Origin: Enterococcus_D entomosocium
GTDB lineage: Bacteria; Bacillota; Bacilli; Lactobacillales; Enterococcaceae
Direction: 5' to 3' (one strand)
NCBI RefSeq assembly: GCF_030441895.1
Contig: NZ_JARJAS010000012.1
DNA length: 64,000 bases
Made by a program: the position numbers and the translations under genes. The notes beneath the pieces were generated by a model. It saw nothing but the letters and a program-made list of their open reading frames with translations. It made no database searches and had not been told where the DNA came from. Positions 1 to 10,000 of the stretch are shown piece by piece. How positions within the stretch are numbered: position 1 is the first letter of the stretch; each line of letters starts with the position of its first letter.

Positions 1-1019
1 TGCGTAAGATCGTCAATATTGACATTCATGATGGGCGAAAGCATATCGCGTATTTTCACAATCGTAAAAAATGATTCTAACCAGTGTAAATCTTTTTGTT
101 CATCATAGGAATTGCCTTGATTTAGGGCATAGAAATCTTTTGTCACTTGTTGGATCTCAGGCCAGCGATTATACTTTCGGCAAAATTCTTCGATCGAAGG
201 ATGATTGATTTTTCGGCGACAGATGAGACAAAGTAACAAATAAATGATTTCGTCCTCTGGCAGATGGTAATGAAAATAGGAATAAAGGATCTCTCTTAAC
301 GTATCTGGAGCAATCAATGAATGATAAGCATAAAAGATGTCCTTTAGTTCAGGTGAAAGTTCGACTTGTAACCCTTTCTTGCTGCGTTCCAGTGTAATGT
401 AGAGAATATAGGAAAAGTAAGAAAAAGTAGAAGCCGGTTGCTTTTTTGAATGCAAAAGATTGGTGATCTCAATGACAGCATCTTGGACATCCAGCGATGG
501 GAAAATCGTATTGACATTGATATCTGACTCATAATAAAACAGACAAAAAAAGCGGCGAATATCGATTTCGGAACCTATCAATGTGACAGGATTTGTTGAT
601 AGACGAAGATTGAAGGGCTTTAATAATCCGTTCATTTTTTTTAAGTAACTGAGCAATGCTTGTTCAGAAAGATTAAGGGTCAAGCTCCAATCCAGAGCAG
701 ATTGTAATTCATCAAAAAAAATACTCTCCAAAATCATAAAAAATGGCTCGTCTTTAACTAAATTTTGTTTTTGTTTGATATACCCCTCGGGATCAAGTTC
801 TTCAAATAAATACCCAAACTTAGAGGAATAGATTTCGATCGCGTCATTAAAATGTTCACGAATCATGGCAATATCCGCAATGATCGTACGGGTACTGCTT
901 TTTGTTACTTCTGATAAATCGCCCAATGTTGCAGATGGATTCTTCTCAAATTCATTTAATAATTGCAATCGTCGGATTAAAGAACGATTTTTGATAAATT
1001 TTAGCTGAAAATTTTTCAT
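1..1019 (-). CDS. Mga-like helix-turn-helix transcriptional regulator (3' end cut by window edge)
   Basis: The frame is open from an ATG at 1017-1019 to the window edge, giving about 339 residues of the N-terminal and central part. It starts MKNFQLKFI, like the regulator at 36634-38133 (MKNFQMTFI). It carries an N-terminal helix-turn-helix (STRTIIADIAMIREHFND) followed by the helical Mga/PRD-like middle part, with the family motif FFCLFYYESD (FFHAFYYESD in the 36634 copy). Proteins of this type are DNA-binding activators, often placed next to surface-protein operons. It points away from the decayed csc remnants at 2.2-3.2 kb and may have been their regulator; that is inference. The C-terminus is outside the window, so intactness cannot be judged. 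Confidence 0.85.
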   Translation of the reverse strand, partial: MKNFQLKFIKNRSLIRRLQLLNEFEKNPSATLGDLSEVTKSSTRTIIADIAMIREHFNDAIEIYSSKFGYLFEELDPEGYIKQKQNLVKDEPFFMILESIFFDELQSALDWSLTLNLSEQALLSYLKKMNGLLKPFNLRLSTNPVTLIGSEIDIRRFFCLFYYESDINVNTIFPSLDVQDAVIEITNLLHSKKQPASTFSYFSYILYITLERSKKGLQVELSPELKDIFYAYHSLIAPDTLREILYSYFHYHLPEDEIIYLLLCLICRRKINHPSIEEFCRKYNRWPEIQQVTKDFYALNQGNSYDEQKDLHWLESFFTIVKIRDMLSPIMNVNIDDLT

Positions 1020-1507
1020 AGTTGCCCCCGTTGAATTTAAAAAAGAATTAAACACATTATAAACAATTGATTAAAAAACTTCAATTTTTATGTTTAATTT
1101 TATTTTATTTGACTAAATATTCGATTTTTTATTATTTTGGTGGATGTAAACGGTTGAAACTAATTGATACAATGTAGGTTTTTTCACCGACAGGTGAAAA
1201 TTGCTATTTTTTTTTAAGGATATTTGACGCTATAGTGAGACCATAGTCCGATGCTTAGGAGTATTTGTTTTTTCTCAAGAGGAAACCTGTGAACTGTTGG
1301 TTGGATCAAAAGGGAGAAAATAAACAGTAAATGTAACTAGCAAATGAGTGAATGTGCCATCAATACCTAGAAAAGCAGTGTACTTGAGGGGTATCCACGA
1401 ATGAGAGAGAAAGAAAATAGAAGACATTGATTGGTTGAAGAACATCTACGGTTACCAGAAAGTGTAAACTGGAAACGAACATGCAAATAGATTACGAGGA
1501 GGCTAAT
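1020..1507. other. Intergenic region between regulator and small ORF
   Basis: This is 488 bp without a convincing gene. It is AT-rich near the regulator start and contains the inverted repeat listed at 1181-1200. No clear promoter with both boxes was found. Confidence 0.5.
1181..1200. promoter_or_regulatory. Inverted repeat, candidate operator
   Basis: TTTTCACC, a GACA loop and GGTGAAAA form a perfect 8-bp inverted repeat about 160 bp upstream of the partial Mga-like gene. It could be an operator or a small hairpin. No partner protein can be assigned. Confidence 0.35.
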
Positions 1508-1903
1508 ATGCTGGCAGAAAAGATAGCGGGAGCAGAAGAATATTTGGCGCATTTTCAAACAGAGCTAGAAAAACAAGGGGTGTTACGCTTTTTTCCAAAA
1601 ATAAATGCCTTTTATCATCGGTTAGCAAAAGAGTTTTTAACGATTTTTCATAGCAAGGAAGAAAACCTGTTTGTTCAGTGGGGCCACTTATTGGCGATTG
1701 ATGCACAATTGCAAATATTGATGGAAATCAGCAACAATCGCAAAGAGGGATTGCTAGATGACCTTGGGATGAGTGAGGAAGAAGTCATTGAAATGATAGA
1801 AAATGACCATAAGTATTTTTACCGTGAGATCACGGGGGCAAAGTTAACGCAAAAACCCAAAATGGGCTTGATTTATTTGAGTGAACACTTAGCGGAGTCC
1901 TGA
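1508..1903 (+). CDS. Hypothetical cytoplasmic protein, 131 aa
   Basis: I chose the ATG at 1508 because a strong ribosome binding site (GAGGAGG at 1496-1502) lies 5 nt before it; the in-frame ATG at 1481 has no such site. The product is acidic and mostly helical by composition, without signal peptide or membrane segment, starting MLAEKIAGAEEYLAHFQTEL. I do not recognise the family. Size and helical character loosely resemble bacteriocin-immunity-type four-helix proteins, but no diagnostic motif supports that. The gene stands alone between a regulator and decayed csc fragments. Confidence 0.6.
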   Translation: MLAEKIAGAEEYLAHFQTELEKQGVLRFFPKINAFYHRLAKEFLTIFHSKEENLFVQWGHLLAIDAQLQILMEISNNRKEGLLDDLGMSEEEVIEMIENDHKYFYREITGAKLTQKPKMGLIYLSEHLAES

Positions 1904-2282
1904 AGTTTTATGTCTAATACGTCGAGTAGACCTGAGATTTAGGAAAAAAATTGAGATAAATGGGAAACGATGATGTTCAATAGACTATTGGGGAAGTTTT
2001 ATAGATAGTTTTTTGGAGAAATAAATGGAGAGTAGTAGTGGGGCTAAAAGGATGATTTTCAGGTGGAACATACCCTTGAGAATGACAGAGAGCAGATGGA
2101 CTACTCAAACAACGCAGTGGGGAAGGCAATTGGTTGGTCTTCCTTGCTTGAGTAAGAGTTGTTTTTAAGAAACAACAGATTGACCGCTAAAGTCAACGAC
2201 AAAGACGAATGTTTTTTTCTCTTCATTAAAATAATTACTGTGTAAGACGTGAAAAAAAGCAAAAAGCGCTTGAAGGTAGGAC

Positions 2283-2506
2283 ATGAACGGAATGAAACTT
2301 TTTATTATTTTTGCCTCCTTGTCGGTAGGCATATCGGTGGCACAATACGGCATGTATGATTTCTTCCCAGCATATCTGCGATCCTTCGCAGCTGGTTTCA
2401 ATTGGGGCAAACCATTCTTTTGCTTGGCTATTTCTTTCTGCTAGTTATGTGTTTTTGGGTCCAGCGTGGCAGAACAAGGAAAGAGAAGCAATCTTTAGGA
2501 GAATGA
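2283..2506 (+). pseudogene. Frameshifted remnant of a small membrane or cell-wall-anchored protein
   Basis: An ATG at 2283 opens a hydrophobic leader (MNGMKLFIIFASLSVGISVA) that stops near 2455. A second frame in the same stretch gives FQLGQTILLLGYFFLLVMCF, followed by a basic tail (WVQRGRTRKEKQ) and a TGA at 2504-2506. A leader plus a hydrophobic segment and basic tail is the layout of the small CscD-like anchored proteins at 3687 and 29740. The frame break and the loss of the middle make it a likely decayed copy. No clear LPxT-type motif survives, so the identity is tentative. Confidence 0.4.
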
Positions 2507-2644
2507 TCAAGAATTAAACAGCAATGATCAGCAAAGGAGCGTTTTTTCATAGGAAGAAATCGCTTGTTTGTAAGCAAAAGTATACATAAATAGTACGACC
2601 GAGACGAGCCTTTCGCGGGCTCTTACTTAACATAAACAAATCTG

Positions 2645-2700
2645 CAGCAAACGTTTGCTTCTTTTGGTGAAACCAAGAAGGGATCGTTTGCTGTTTTTTT
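2645..2700 (+). terminator. Rho-independent terminator
   Basis: CAGCAAACG at 2645-2653 pairs with CGTTTGCTG at 2685-2693. An inner stem (TTGGT/ACCAA) extends it, and seven T follow at 2694-2700. It probably ends transcripts from the decayed region to its left. Confidence 0.75.
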
Positions 2701-2939
2701 GTGCTAACAAATAGGCCTGTTTTCAAATATCCAGTGGAGAGCTTTTTTCAAGGAAATGAAAAATTCTTAAGGGGGAGGCTGGAAGAATCGATTCGTTCTG
2801 TAAATAGTAATCAAAAAATGGATGACCGAAGAACTACATACGAGAGAGTCAATAAAATGCTTCATGGAGGAATGGCTGATTTAGCCAAGCGGCATTTCAA
2901 GGGAGTACCGAAGGATATTAGATAGAGAAGATAAAGCAA

Positions 2940-3172
2940 TGGACAGAAACACCAAAGTTTTTAGCGCTGCAGTAGCTATTGGAGTATGCGTTGGTTTGGC
3001 TGCACCTGTATTGGCAACAACAGAGTACCGGTAAAGGGCTGGATAAGTGAAAATGAATGGGAAAGGTGGCGCTCCGAAAGAAGAACCATAGCTGATGATC
3101 CGCCAATCGTCGAGGAATCACCCAACTGTTTTCCGTGGAGAAATACCAAACGAGCAGGAGATGACCACTGAC
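2940..3172 (+). pseudogene. Frameshifted exported protein of a csc-like set
   Basis: The ATG at 2940 starts a classical signal peptide (MDRNTKVFSAAVAIGVCVGL, then AAPVLATTE), after which the frame closes at once (TAA near 3035). The continuation lies in another frame (VPVKGWISENEWERW and onward) and ends near 3170. A signal peptide followed by TTE-x-VPVKGWI resembles the N-terminus of small secreted proteins found in enterococcal WxL loci. I read it as a gene broken by a frameshift and truncated. It supports a dead third csc-type set between 2.2 and 3.3 kb. Confidence 0.5.
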
Positions 3173-3686
3173 AGGCATGCTTCATGTTCTTATCAGTTTA
3201 GTGATTCTAAGAAAAACGACATAGAAGAAAGAATACCCGACAAACGTAGCTTGGGGGATCAGATGAAAAGAGAGGAACGTTCTTAATAAGGATAATCCCC
3301 CCTCTTTTTTTACCGTTATTTTATTGTGGCTTTTATAGAATGGAGAACTGCAGGTGCTTTGGAGATTGATATATGATTTTTCTATGGTAACAAGCACTTT
3401 GGTAGATGTTAAGGATTTCTCACTTTAGCCATATCCTATGTTGAATAATTTATTTAAAACGGGGGTTTTTTTTATTTAGGCATAGATTTCATCAGCCAGT
3501 GAATTTATTGATTTTTCCCGCATCACAAAGATAGCTATAATGAAGTATATCGAGGATAAAAACCAGCGTTTTTGGAAGCCAACTGAAACAAAGATCAATC
3601 GACTTTGTTCAAGGTTACCGTCTAAGTAAAGGTGTCTAAAAAAGGGTGGTTTTTAGGCTTGATGATGTCAAAAAGGGGGAGGGAGA
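3173..3686. other. Intergenic region upstream of WxL cluster A
   Basis: It holds the possible terminator at 3253-3310 and then about 370 bp up to the cluster A ribosome site. No gene is convincing. The cluster A promoter must lie here, but I could not pick out an unambiguous -35/-10 pair. Confidence 0.45.
3253..3310 (+). terminator. Probable terminator after decayed genes
   Basis: GGGGGAT at 3253-3259 pairs with ATCCCCC at 3295-3301, enclosing a 35-nt loop with a weak inner hairpin, and is followed by CTC and a run of eight T. The long loop lowers confidence. Confidence 0.5.
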
Positions 3687-4055
3687 ATGAAAAGAGCGAG
3701 GGGGAATTTTTGGGTCAAGCTGATGATCTTCGCGGCTTTTTTTCAAGTGATCAGTGCTTCGACGATTTTAGTTTCGGCACAAGAGGAGCGTTCCGTCGAT
3801 ACAGAAGGCTCAGTCCAGTTCACGGGTGTCTATGAACCAGACAAACCAGAACCTTCACCACCGACCGGACCGACACAACCTGGCGGGGATGGGGAACGTT
3901 TGCCGCAGACGAATACCCGAAAAAGTTCCAGTGCCACGGCACTCGGATCATTGCTGCTATTGATCGCTGGCTATTCAACAGTGAAGAAGACACGCAGGTA
4001 CCAAAAAGAACGAACAACCTCAAGAACACAAGAAAAGTTGAGTAATAGAGAATAA
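3687..4055 (+). CDS. Small cell-wall-anchored protein of WxL cluster A (CscD-like)
   Basis: 122 aa. GGGGGAGGGAGA directly before the ATG is a strong ribosome site. The protein has a signal peptide (about residues 1-31, ending near VSAQ), a short proline-rich stretch (YEPDKPEPSPPTGPTQPGG), a sorting-type motif LPQTN near residue 73, a hydrophobic segment (ATALGSLLLLIAGYS) and a basic tail. This is the layout of CscD, the small anchored member of csc clusters described in Lactobacillus plantarum and relatives. It is the first gene of cluster A, 12 bp before the first WxL gene. The sorting motif has Asn where Gly is usual. No sortase is encoded in the window. Confidence 0.85.
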   Translation: MKRARGNFWVKLMIFAAFFQVISASTILVSAQEERSVDTEGSVQFTGVYEPDKPEPSPPTGPTQPGGDGERLPQTNTRKSSSATALGSLLLLIAGYSTVKKTRRYQKERTTSRTQEKLSNRE

Positions 4056-4067
4056 GGGAATGATCTT

Positions 4068-4892
4068 ATGAGATTTTTGCGATTTGCAACGAGCACCGTA
4101 CTTGCCGCAACCCTTTTGACTGGTGGGATCCAAGGGACCGCCGCTGAAGTAAGAGTCGCTGAAACCGATGGGCAAGTCAGTTTTGTGCCCAATGATCGAG
4201 ACCCGACGGAAGTGTTACCGCCTGATCCAGGACCCGATGGCCCCGATGTTGAGATACCGCCGATCGGACCAGATGGACAAACAGGACCATTGACGATCGC
4301 TTATGCGCCGACTTTGGATTTTGGTACCCAAGAAATCTCCAACCGAGATGCCGTCTATTCGATGGTGGCAGAAAAGCAACAATTAGCGGATACCCAAGGG
4401 GAAGAAAACCAAGTACCGTATGTTTCCTTCGCCCAAGTACAAGATACCCGTGGGTCAAATGCTGGCTGGCGTTTGACTGTAGCACTAAGTGCGTTTGAAT
4501 CAGGGACGCAACACAACGAACTGCGAGGGGCACAAATCATATTTGCCTCACGAGAAGTTGACTACAATAGCCACAATCAAGAAAACGCACCGGACGCACA
4601 TGAAGCCGGCTTGCGTTTGGATGCCAATGGTTCAGCACAAGCTGTTCTGACTGCTGATGCCGGCAAAGGGGCAGGCACTTCATCCGTCGTTTGGGGCTAC
4701 CAAGATGAGTTGAATGCGCAGGTCCAAGCCCAGGCGCCGGTGGTTCGCAATGAGGCGATCCAATTGTTCGTCCCGGGAGCGACTGCTAAAGATGCAGCCT
4801 TGTATGTGGCGACTTTGACGTGGCAATTGACGACCACTACCTCGCAATCAGGAGAAACAGTTCCAACGGCGCAAGCCGATGAAACAAACTAA
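4068..4892 (+). CDS. WxL-domain cell-surface protein (CscB-like), cluster A first copy
   Basis: 274 aa. It has a signal peptide of about 26 residues (MRFLRFATSTVLAATLLTGG...AAE), a proline/aspartate-rich linker (residues about 45-75), then a WxL domain. The two hallmark tryptophans are W134 in GWRLTV and W252 in LTWQLTT. The domain entry motif is GPLTIAYAPTLDFGTQEIS and the YVSFAQVQDTRG segment is typical. WxL domains bind peptidoglycan without covalent linkage and assemble with DUF916 proteins. It follows the CscD-like gene by 12 bp and precedes a second WxL gene by 23 bp, so it is part of one operon. Confidence 0.93.
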   Translation: MRFLRFATSTVLAATLLTGGIQGTAAEVRVAETDGQVSFVPNDRDPTEVLPPDPGPDGPDVEIPPIGPDGQTGPLTIAYAPTLDFGTQEISNRDAVYSMVAEKQQLADTQGEENQVPYVSFAQVQDTRGSNAGWRLTVALSAFESGTQHNELRGAQIIFASREVDYNSHNQENAPDAHEAGLRLDANGSAQAVLTADAGKGAGTSSVVWGYQDELNAQVQAQAPVVRNEAIQLFVPGATAKDAALYVATLTWQLTTTTSQSGETVPTAQADETN

Positions 4893-4915
4893 AAGAAAAG
4901 AAAGAAGGAATAAAA

Positions 4916-5842
4916 ATGAAATGGATTCGCTTAGCAACAGTCGCAACACTGACCTCTACGATCTTCGCAGGCGGTGTACAAGCAGTAGCAAATGATGAAC
5001 CAACACCGAACCCAGAGCCGAGTGGAGAAAGACGTCGTCAGAATACAGAAAATAATATTGAGTTCCGAGCTGGTGATGGGGAGAGCGTAGAGGTCGTTCC
5101 TCCTGTACCGTATCCACCAGTAACAATCGTTGATCCAGATCCACCAACCGGACCGTTAACGATTGCCCATGTACCGAAAAAATTTGATTTTGGCATACAA
5201 AGAATTTCAACTACTAATGAATTTTATCCAATAATCGCTGAACAAGAAAAGCTTGTCACCGGTGATGATGAGGGGGAGGAAATCTCAAGAGATAATGGCG
5301 AAGAGGTAAGAGTACCATATGTATCCTTCGCGCAAATCGTTGATACTCGCGGATTGGATGATCCACAGTGGGGACTGCATCTTGATTTAACAGAGTTTAC
5401 TACATCCAGCGGGAGTAATTTGAGAGGGGCTTATTTAGAATTCCTTAATCCAACCATTGTTCACAATGGCGCTACTGAGGAAGAGCTGAAGGCACTGCCT
5501 GATGACCATGAGGATAGGGATTATTTACTGCAGTTACTTCCTAATGCCTTTACCACACCAGACGAATTAGGAAACCAGAGTTTGATTGTCCCTGCAAACT
5601 CGACCAACGTTACAGTGATGGCTGCTACCGATGGGCAAGGGCAAGGTGTATCGTCTATTTATTGGGGGGATCAAGAAGAATTAAATGCTGCTCACGAGTC
5701 AGAAACAGATCCAGTTTTGAATCAAGCCATTCGCCTGCATATCCCGGGAACGGCTACACCACAAGCTACTGAATATACGGCAACACTAACTTGGCATTTA
5801 ACAAGTACGATGGACGCCGATGGTGAAACAGTGCCAGACTAA
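4916..5842 (+). CDS. WxL-domain cell-surface protein (CscB-like), cluster A second copy
   Basis: 308 aa. It has a signal peptide (about 26 residues, ending AVAND), an acidic proline-rich linker, the entry motif GPLTIAHVPKKFDFGIQ, W152 in QWGLHLDL and W293 in LTWHLTST. It is a paralogue of the gene before it but carries a longer insert in the middle of the domain (the DDEGEEISRDNGEE region and the EELKALPDDHED region). Ribosome site AAGAAGGAA. It is the last gene before the hairpin at 5887-5918, so it and its upstream neighbours may be made in excess over the downstream CscA and CscC genes. Confidence 0.93.
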   Translation: MKWIRLATVATLTSTIFAGGVQAVANDEPTPNPEPSGERRRQNTENNIEFRAGDGESVEVVPPVPYPPVTIVDPDPPTGPLTIAHVPKKFDFGIQRISTTNEFYPIIAEQEKLVTGDDEGEEISRDNGEEVRVPYVSFAQIVDTRGLDDPQWGLHLDLTEFTTSSGSNLRGAYLEFLNPTIVHNGATEEELKALPDDHEDRDYLLQLLPNAFTTPDELGNQSLIVPANSTNVTVMAATDGQGQGVSSIYWGDQEELNAAHESETDPVLNQAIRLHIPGTATPQATEYTATLTWHLTSTMDADGETVPD

Positions 5843-5886
5843 GACGACTAATCTTCAAAGCAACGCAACAATAATGTGAAACAACT

Positions 5887-5918
5887 GGCAGGAGTAGACC
5901 GTTATTCCTGCCTTTTTT
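5887..5918 (+). terminator. Intra-operon hairpin with T-run before cscA (partial terminator)
   Basis: GGCAGGA at 5887-5893 pairs with TCCTGCC at 5906-5912 and is followed by six T, immediately before the ribosome site (AAGGAG, 5921-5926) of the DUF916 gene. The same stem sequence recurs at the same place in cluster B (31216-31249). It probably lowers expression of the distal genes. Confidence 0.75.
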
Positions 5919-5934
5919 GGAAGGAGAAACAACA

Positions 5935-6999
5935 GTGATTGAACAACCAACAAACCAACGCTGGCTGCGGCTTTTGACTGCAATGATCGTGCTATGCTCA
6001 TTGATTGCTTGGCCGACACCAGTACGAGCAAATGATGACATTGAATCAGAGTTGAATTTTTTTGTAACCCCGATATTCCCTGACAGTCAGATCGAAGGCG
6101 GTGCTAGCGGTTATTTTGATCTGAATTTAGGCGCAGGGGAACAAGAAGAATTGCAGCTGCGCGTCCAAAATACATCGGAAGAAACCATCGACGTCGAAGT
6201 ATCGGCTCATACTGCTTTCACGAATGTCAATGGGGTAGTAGAATACGGTCGTGATGCCGAAGCTCCTGACCCGACATTGCCTGCCTCGATTGCAGAATTG
6301 ATTGAAGCACCAGGGGTCATCACCTTAGAAGCCCAAGAAGAACGGATCCTTACACTGCCTCTGACGATGCCTGAGGAAGAATTTGATGGGATACTGGCAG
6401 GGGCGATCCGAGTAGAAGAGGTCCGCGATGCTACGGCAACGGAGTCAGAAACAGAAGGCATCGGGATTCGTAATGAGTTTGCCTTTATTTTAGGAGTCGT
6501 CGTAAGCAATAACCGCTCGTCAACGGATCCGGGCCTTGAATTGCTGGACGTTTTTGCCAGTCAAGTCAATTATCGGAACGTGATCAGTGCCAAGATTCAA
6601 AATTACACACCGACTTTCGTCAACCACATAGAAATTGATGCTGAGATTCGTGCCAGCGGCAGTGACACCGTCTTGTATGAAACGCAGCGCACAAGCATGC
6701 AGATGGCCCCAAATTCGCAGATGGATTTTCCGATTCCTCTAAATGGCGAGCGTTTCCGTCCGGGAGACTATGTCCTGACTATGACGGCGCGTTCACAAGG
6801 GGAGGAATGGCATTGGGAAGAACCCTTCACGATTGCGGCTGCTGATGCCCGACGTTTAAATGAGGAAGACGTGACATTGGAACCAGAAACCAATTGGTGG
6901 CTGATTGGCGGAATCGCCGCACTTGTTTTGTTATTGATCATCGTTGTTGTTTTAATCATTAACAAGAAAAAAAAGACAAAGGAAGGTGGGGATCAGTAA
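5935..6999 (+). CDS. DUF916/DUF3324 membrane-anchored WxL-interacting protein (CscA-like), cluster A
   Basis: 354 aa from a GTG at 5935, chosen because AAGGAG ends 8 nt upstream; the in-frame TTG at 5917 lies inside the hairpin T-run. It has a signal peptide (to about residue 33, TPVRA-ND), then a DUF916 domain (SGYFDLNLGAGEQEELQLRVQNTSEETIDVEVSAHTAFTN in part), a DUF3324 region, and a C-terminal transmembrane helix (WWLIGGIAALVLLLIIVVV) with a lysine-rich cytoplasmic end. Known family role: WxL-interacting protein with peptidoglycan- and host-binding domains, anchored in the membrane. Paralogue of 31266-32315. The next gene starts one base after its stop codon. Confidence 0.92.
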   Translation: MIEQPTNQRWLRLLTAMIVLCSLIAWPTPVRANDDIESELNFFVTPIFPDSQIEGGASGYFDLNLGAGEQEELQLRVQNTSEETIDVEVSAHTAFTNVNGVVEYGRDAEAPDPTLPASIAELIEAPGVITLEAQEERILTLPLTMPEEEFDGILAGAIRVEEVRDATATESETEGIGIRNEFAFILGVVVSNNRSSTDPGLELLDVFASQVNYRNVISAKIQNYTPTFVNHIEIDAEIRASGSDTVLYETQRTSMQMAPNSQMDFPIPLNGERFRPGDYVLTMTARSQGEEWHWEEPFTIAAADARRLNEEDVTLEPETNWWLIGGIAALVLLLIIVVVLIINKKKKTKEGGDQ

Positions 7000-7000
7000 A

Positions 7001-10000
7001 ATGAAAAAGAAAACACTAAAGATAGTACTATCACTTATGGTAGGACTATTTAGTGTTTACTTGTTTTTTCCGTCTATTCGTGTGTTCTTTTTTGAACCAC
7101 TACATGCATGGCAAGGAAGAGAAGGTACGTTAGGCGAGGTGTTCACTGGATCTTCTTTTGAAGAATCTTTAGAGGATCAAGAGGAGTTGGTGGTTTCTTT
7201 TCTGGAAGAAATCCAGCAAGCCTATGTTGGAGAAGCGTTTCCGATCATGTTTTTAACAAACCGCCCACTAACAAGCATCGACATCCAGCTGCCTGCAGCC
7301 ACGATCATAGAAGAAACATTTTTAATGGAAGAAATAGTGATCACCCAAACCGAGGATCCCGAGCAATGGCTTCTGAACTCCGAAGTGCCGTTGACGTCGT
7401 TTAGTCTACCACTGACGATAGAATCCGTAGGTACTTATGAAATAACGGTAGCAGAGACAGTGCTTACCTTGAACGTGGAAGAAAGAAAATCCGGAGATGA
7501 GGGGGAGAGGCCCCCTATGGAAACGGACGACCACCCGATTGGCACTAACTTAGCAGCGGATCCTGTCACATCAGATGGTTCATTTTTTGATGACATCGAG
7601 GTGGATGAAGGCAATCTTGATCTTTTGGAAGATAGGCGAAGAGAACAAGAAGTAGGCTCCTGGCTAGAATTTTTAGAAGCTGTCATGGACCCAGAGGTGA
7701 ATCATATAAAGTTGATCGACAGCTTTGAATCTAGTGATAATCCGATTGAAGGTATAGCTTCAGGCGTATCAGGAAGTACAATTAATATTTCGAGTGGAGA
7801 CTCTTATGTCTATATCAGCCAACCGGGAATCTCAAGAACTCTTATTATTGATGGACAAGGAAAATACCAAATTGATTTTCGTGCGGTTGCTGTTGGCTTC
7901 TTGGATAGTACGATGGTACCAGAATCTCCTTGGGATATTTCGTATCAAAATATTACCCTTTATCATGGGAATTATTACGGACCTATGAACGTTACTACTT
8001 TAGGTGTTAACAATCAAGCCATATCGACCATGCGGTACCATAATGTTGAAAACATTGGGAATCAGCTTTTGCATTCCGTTGGTACAACCGCAGTGCTTTC
8101 AGGAAAGGTTACCTCACATCAAGCACGAAGCTACCGTTCGACTTTTAATGAAAATTGGCAGATCAATGCTTGGAATCAAGCAAATTTTGAAGTCCATCGA
8201 CTTTTGATCAGTCCCAATGCAGAAGTAGAATTGTCGACCATCAGTTCAGGAAATTTATTTTATCATGGTTTGAATCATCCAGAACTGATTATTGGAGAGA
8301 ATGCCAAAGTTTCCATGAAAGCAAATTTTGAAGGGACTAGAGGGGAAGCCGATGGTGTGAATGTCTATTTTGGAAATGGTGGTGGGAATCTGACTGTTGG
8401 CAAGGGAGCAGAATTAAAACTTGACACTCAGATCAACGCCTCTGCGATTTCCACACTTCATGGAAACCATACCATCGATCTCTTGGAAGACAGCAAAGTG
8501 CATATCCAATCCTTAGAGAATCGAAGCCACACGAATGGATGGAATTGGAATATTCTTTCATTTCAAGGAGGCAACACCCATATCAATCTAAAGGAACGTA
8601 GTATGTTAAAAATTGATGCGGAAAATCAACCCAACTTATCGGCACATGTTGTTGGCTTCTGGGAACCTCAAAACAGTATCACTGTTGGTAAAGATGCTAT
8701 TTTAGATATTCGTTCGGACAGTCGCAATGATTCTCAAAATTTGATCTTTTTTGGAAATCTTTCGAAGTTGACGTTCAATGAGGCCCGAAAGGTCAATTTA
8801 GAACGAACGGCGCCGCTTTCTTTTAATAACGGAAGTTTGATCAACTTAAATGGAACCAATGAACTGGAAATCGAATTTCAAGGAATCAAACAATGGCAAT
8901 ACGGTGAGTTTGATGAGGTGCAGCCTACCCATGAGTGGATGCCTTTGATTCATATGAGTACCAACTTTACTTGGATCAATCCAACAATCAACAGTGTCGT
9001 AACTTTGGATCCAACAGTGGAACAAGGGGTACGTAGTCATTTTTCGACTCATAGCCAACGATTGCTTTTCGAGCAAGTTTCTGAAGTTGAAATAGAGTTG
9101 AATCCATTAACGGAAGATCCGACCTTATCAAATTCTCGGATCATCTCTGGAAGAGCAAATCCCAATAGCTATATTCGTTTTGAGCGGGAAGCATTTATGC
9201 CCGAACCAAATCCTTCCCTTGGTACTGTAACGGATCCAGATGGACGCAGAGAATTCTTTCACGTCCAAGCTGATGAAGAGGGAAACTTTCAGTTTGATTT
9301 ATCCGAATTTCCAAACTTCCAACATTTTCGTCACGAAGAGCTAGTGACAGCCGAGGCGTTTTTGAATGGGAGATGGGGAAAGGATTCGGTGATTGTAGAG
9401 AAAATCGACATTGTGGACCCGCGGGATCCTTTTCGCCCGGATGAAACGGTCGATCCTGTGAATCCTCCTGTTTTGCCAGAAAACCAGGGATTTGTCAGCA
9501 TCGACTTTATTTCTCAATTCGATTTTGGAGAAGTACCAATTCTTTCAAGTACCACTCGATATCCAGCAAAGCCGCAGGCGTTGCGGGAAGTTTATGAGGA
9601 TGTGCATGAAGGGGACCGTCCCAATTATATCCAAGTATCGGATCGGAGGGTCGCTACTACTGGTTGGACACTGAGTGCTCGCTTATCTGAAGAGGGTTTT
9701 GTGGGTACGCATGATGAAAGGCAACGACTAAGAGGGGCAAGCGTTTATTTGTCAAATATCCATATGGTAACCACTGGTTCGAATGAGTCGGAGACGCCAG
9801 ACTATCAAGAAGCCATTGAACTTATTGCAGGTCAAAGTAAAACCTTGGCTTCGGCTCAAGAGAATCATGGTGGAGGGACGTGGATCCAACATTATGGCTC
9901 AAGTGAAACAATGGAAAACAGTGTGGAACTGGAAGTCCCGCTTGGTGCCAACCCCCAAGCAACTGCTTATCGCGGCACGATTTATTGGGAATTAAGCTTT

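Larger units (their letters stand above)
1904..2939. other. Gene-poor stretch with decayed coding fragments
   Basis: The stretch holds one recognisable coding remnant (2283-2506) and a hairpin terminator (2645-2700). A short open frame at 2701-2925 (start GTG, no good ribosome site) is not convincing. An extra hairpin, GAGCC/GGGCTC, sits near 2600-2618. Otherwise I see nothing. Confidence 0.5.

Noticed and set aside
2165..2410. 81-codon open frame on the minus strand
   Set aside because: No ribosome site and no recognisable protein; the plus strand holds the leader and tail of a decayed protein.
2701..2925. 74-codon open frame beginning with GTG
   Set aside because: It starts at the T-run of a terminator, lacks a ribosome site and has no recognisable motif.
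4177..4533. 118-codon minus-strand open frame inside the first WxL gene
   Set aside because: Shadow of a GC-richer coding region; the plus strand encodes a clear signal peptide and WxL domain.
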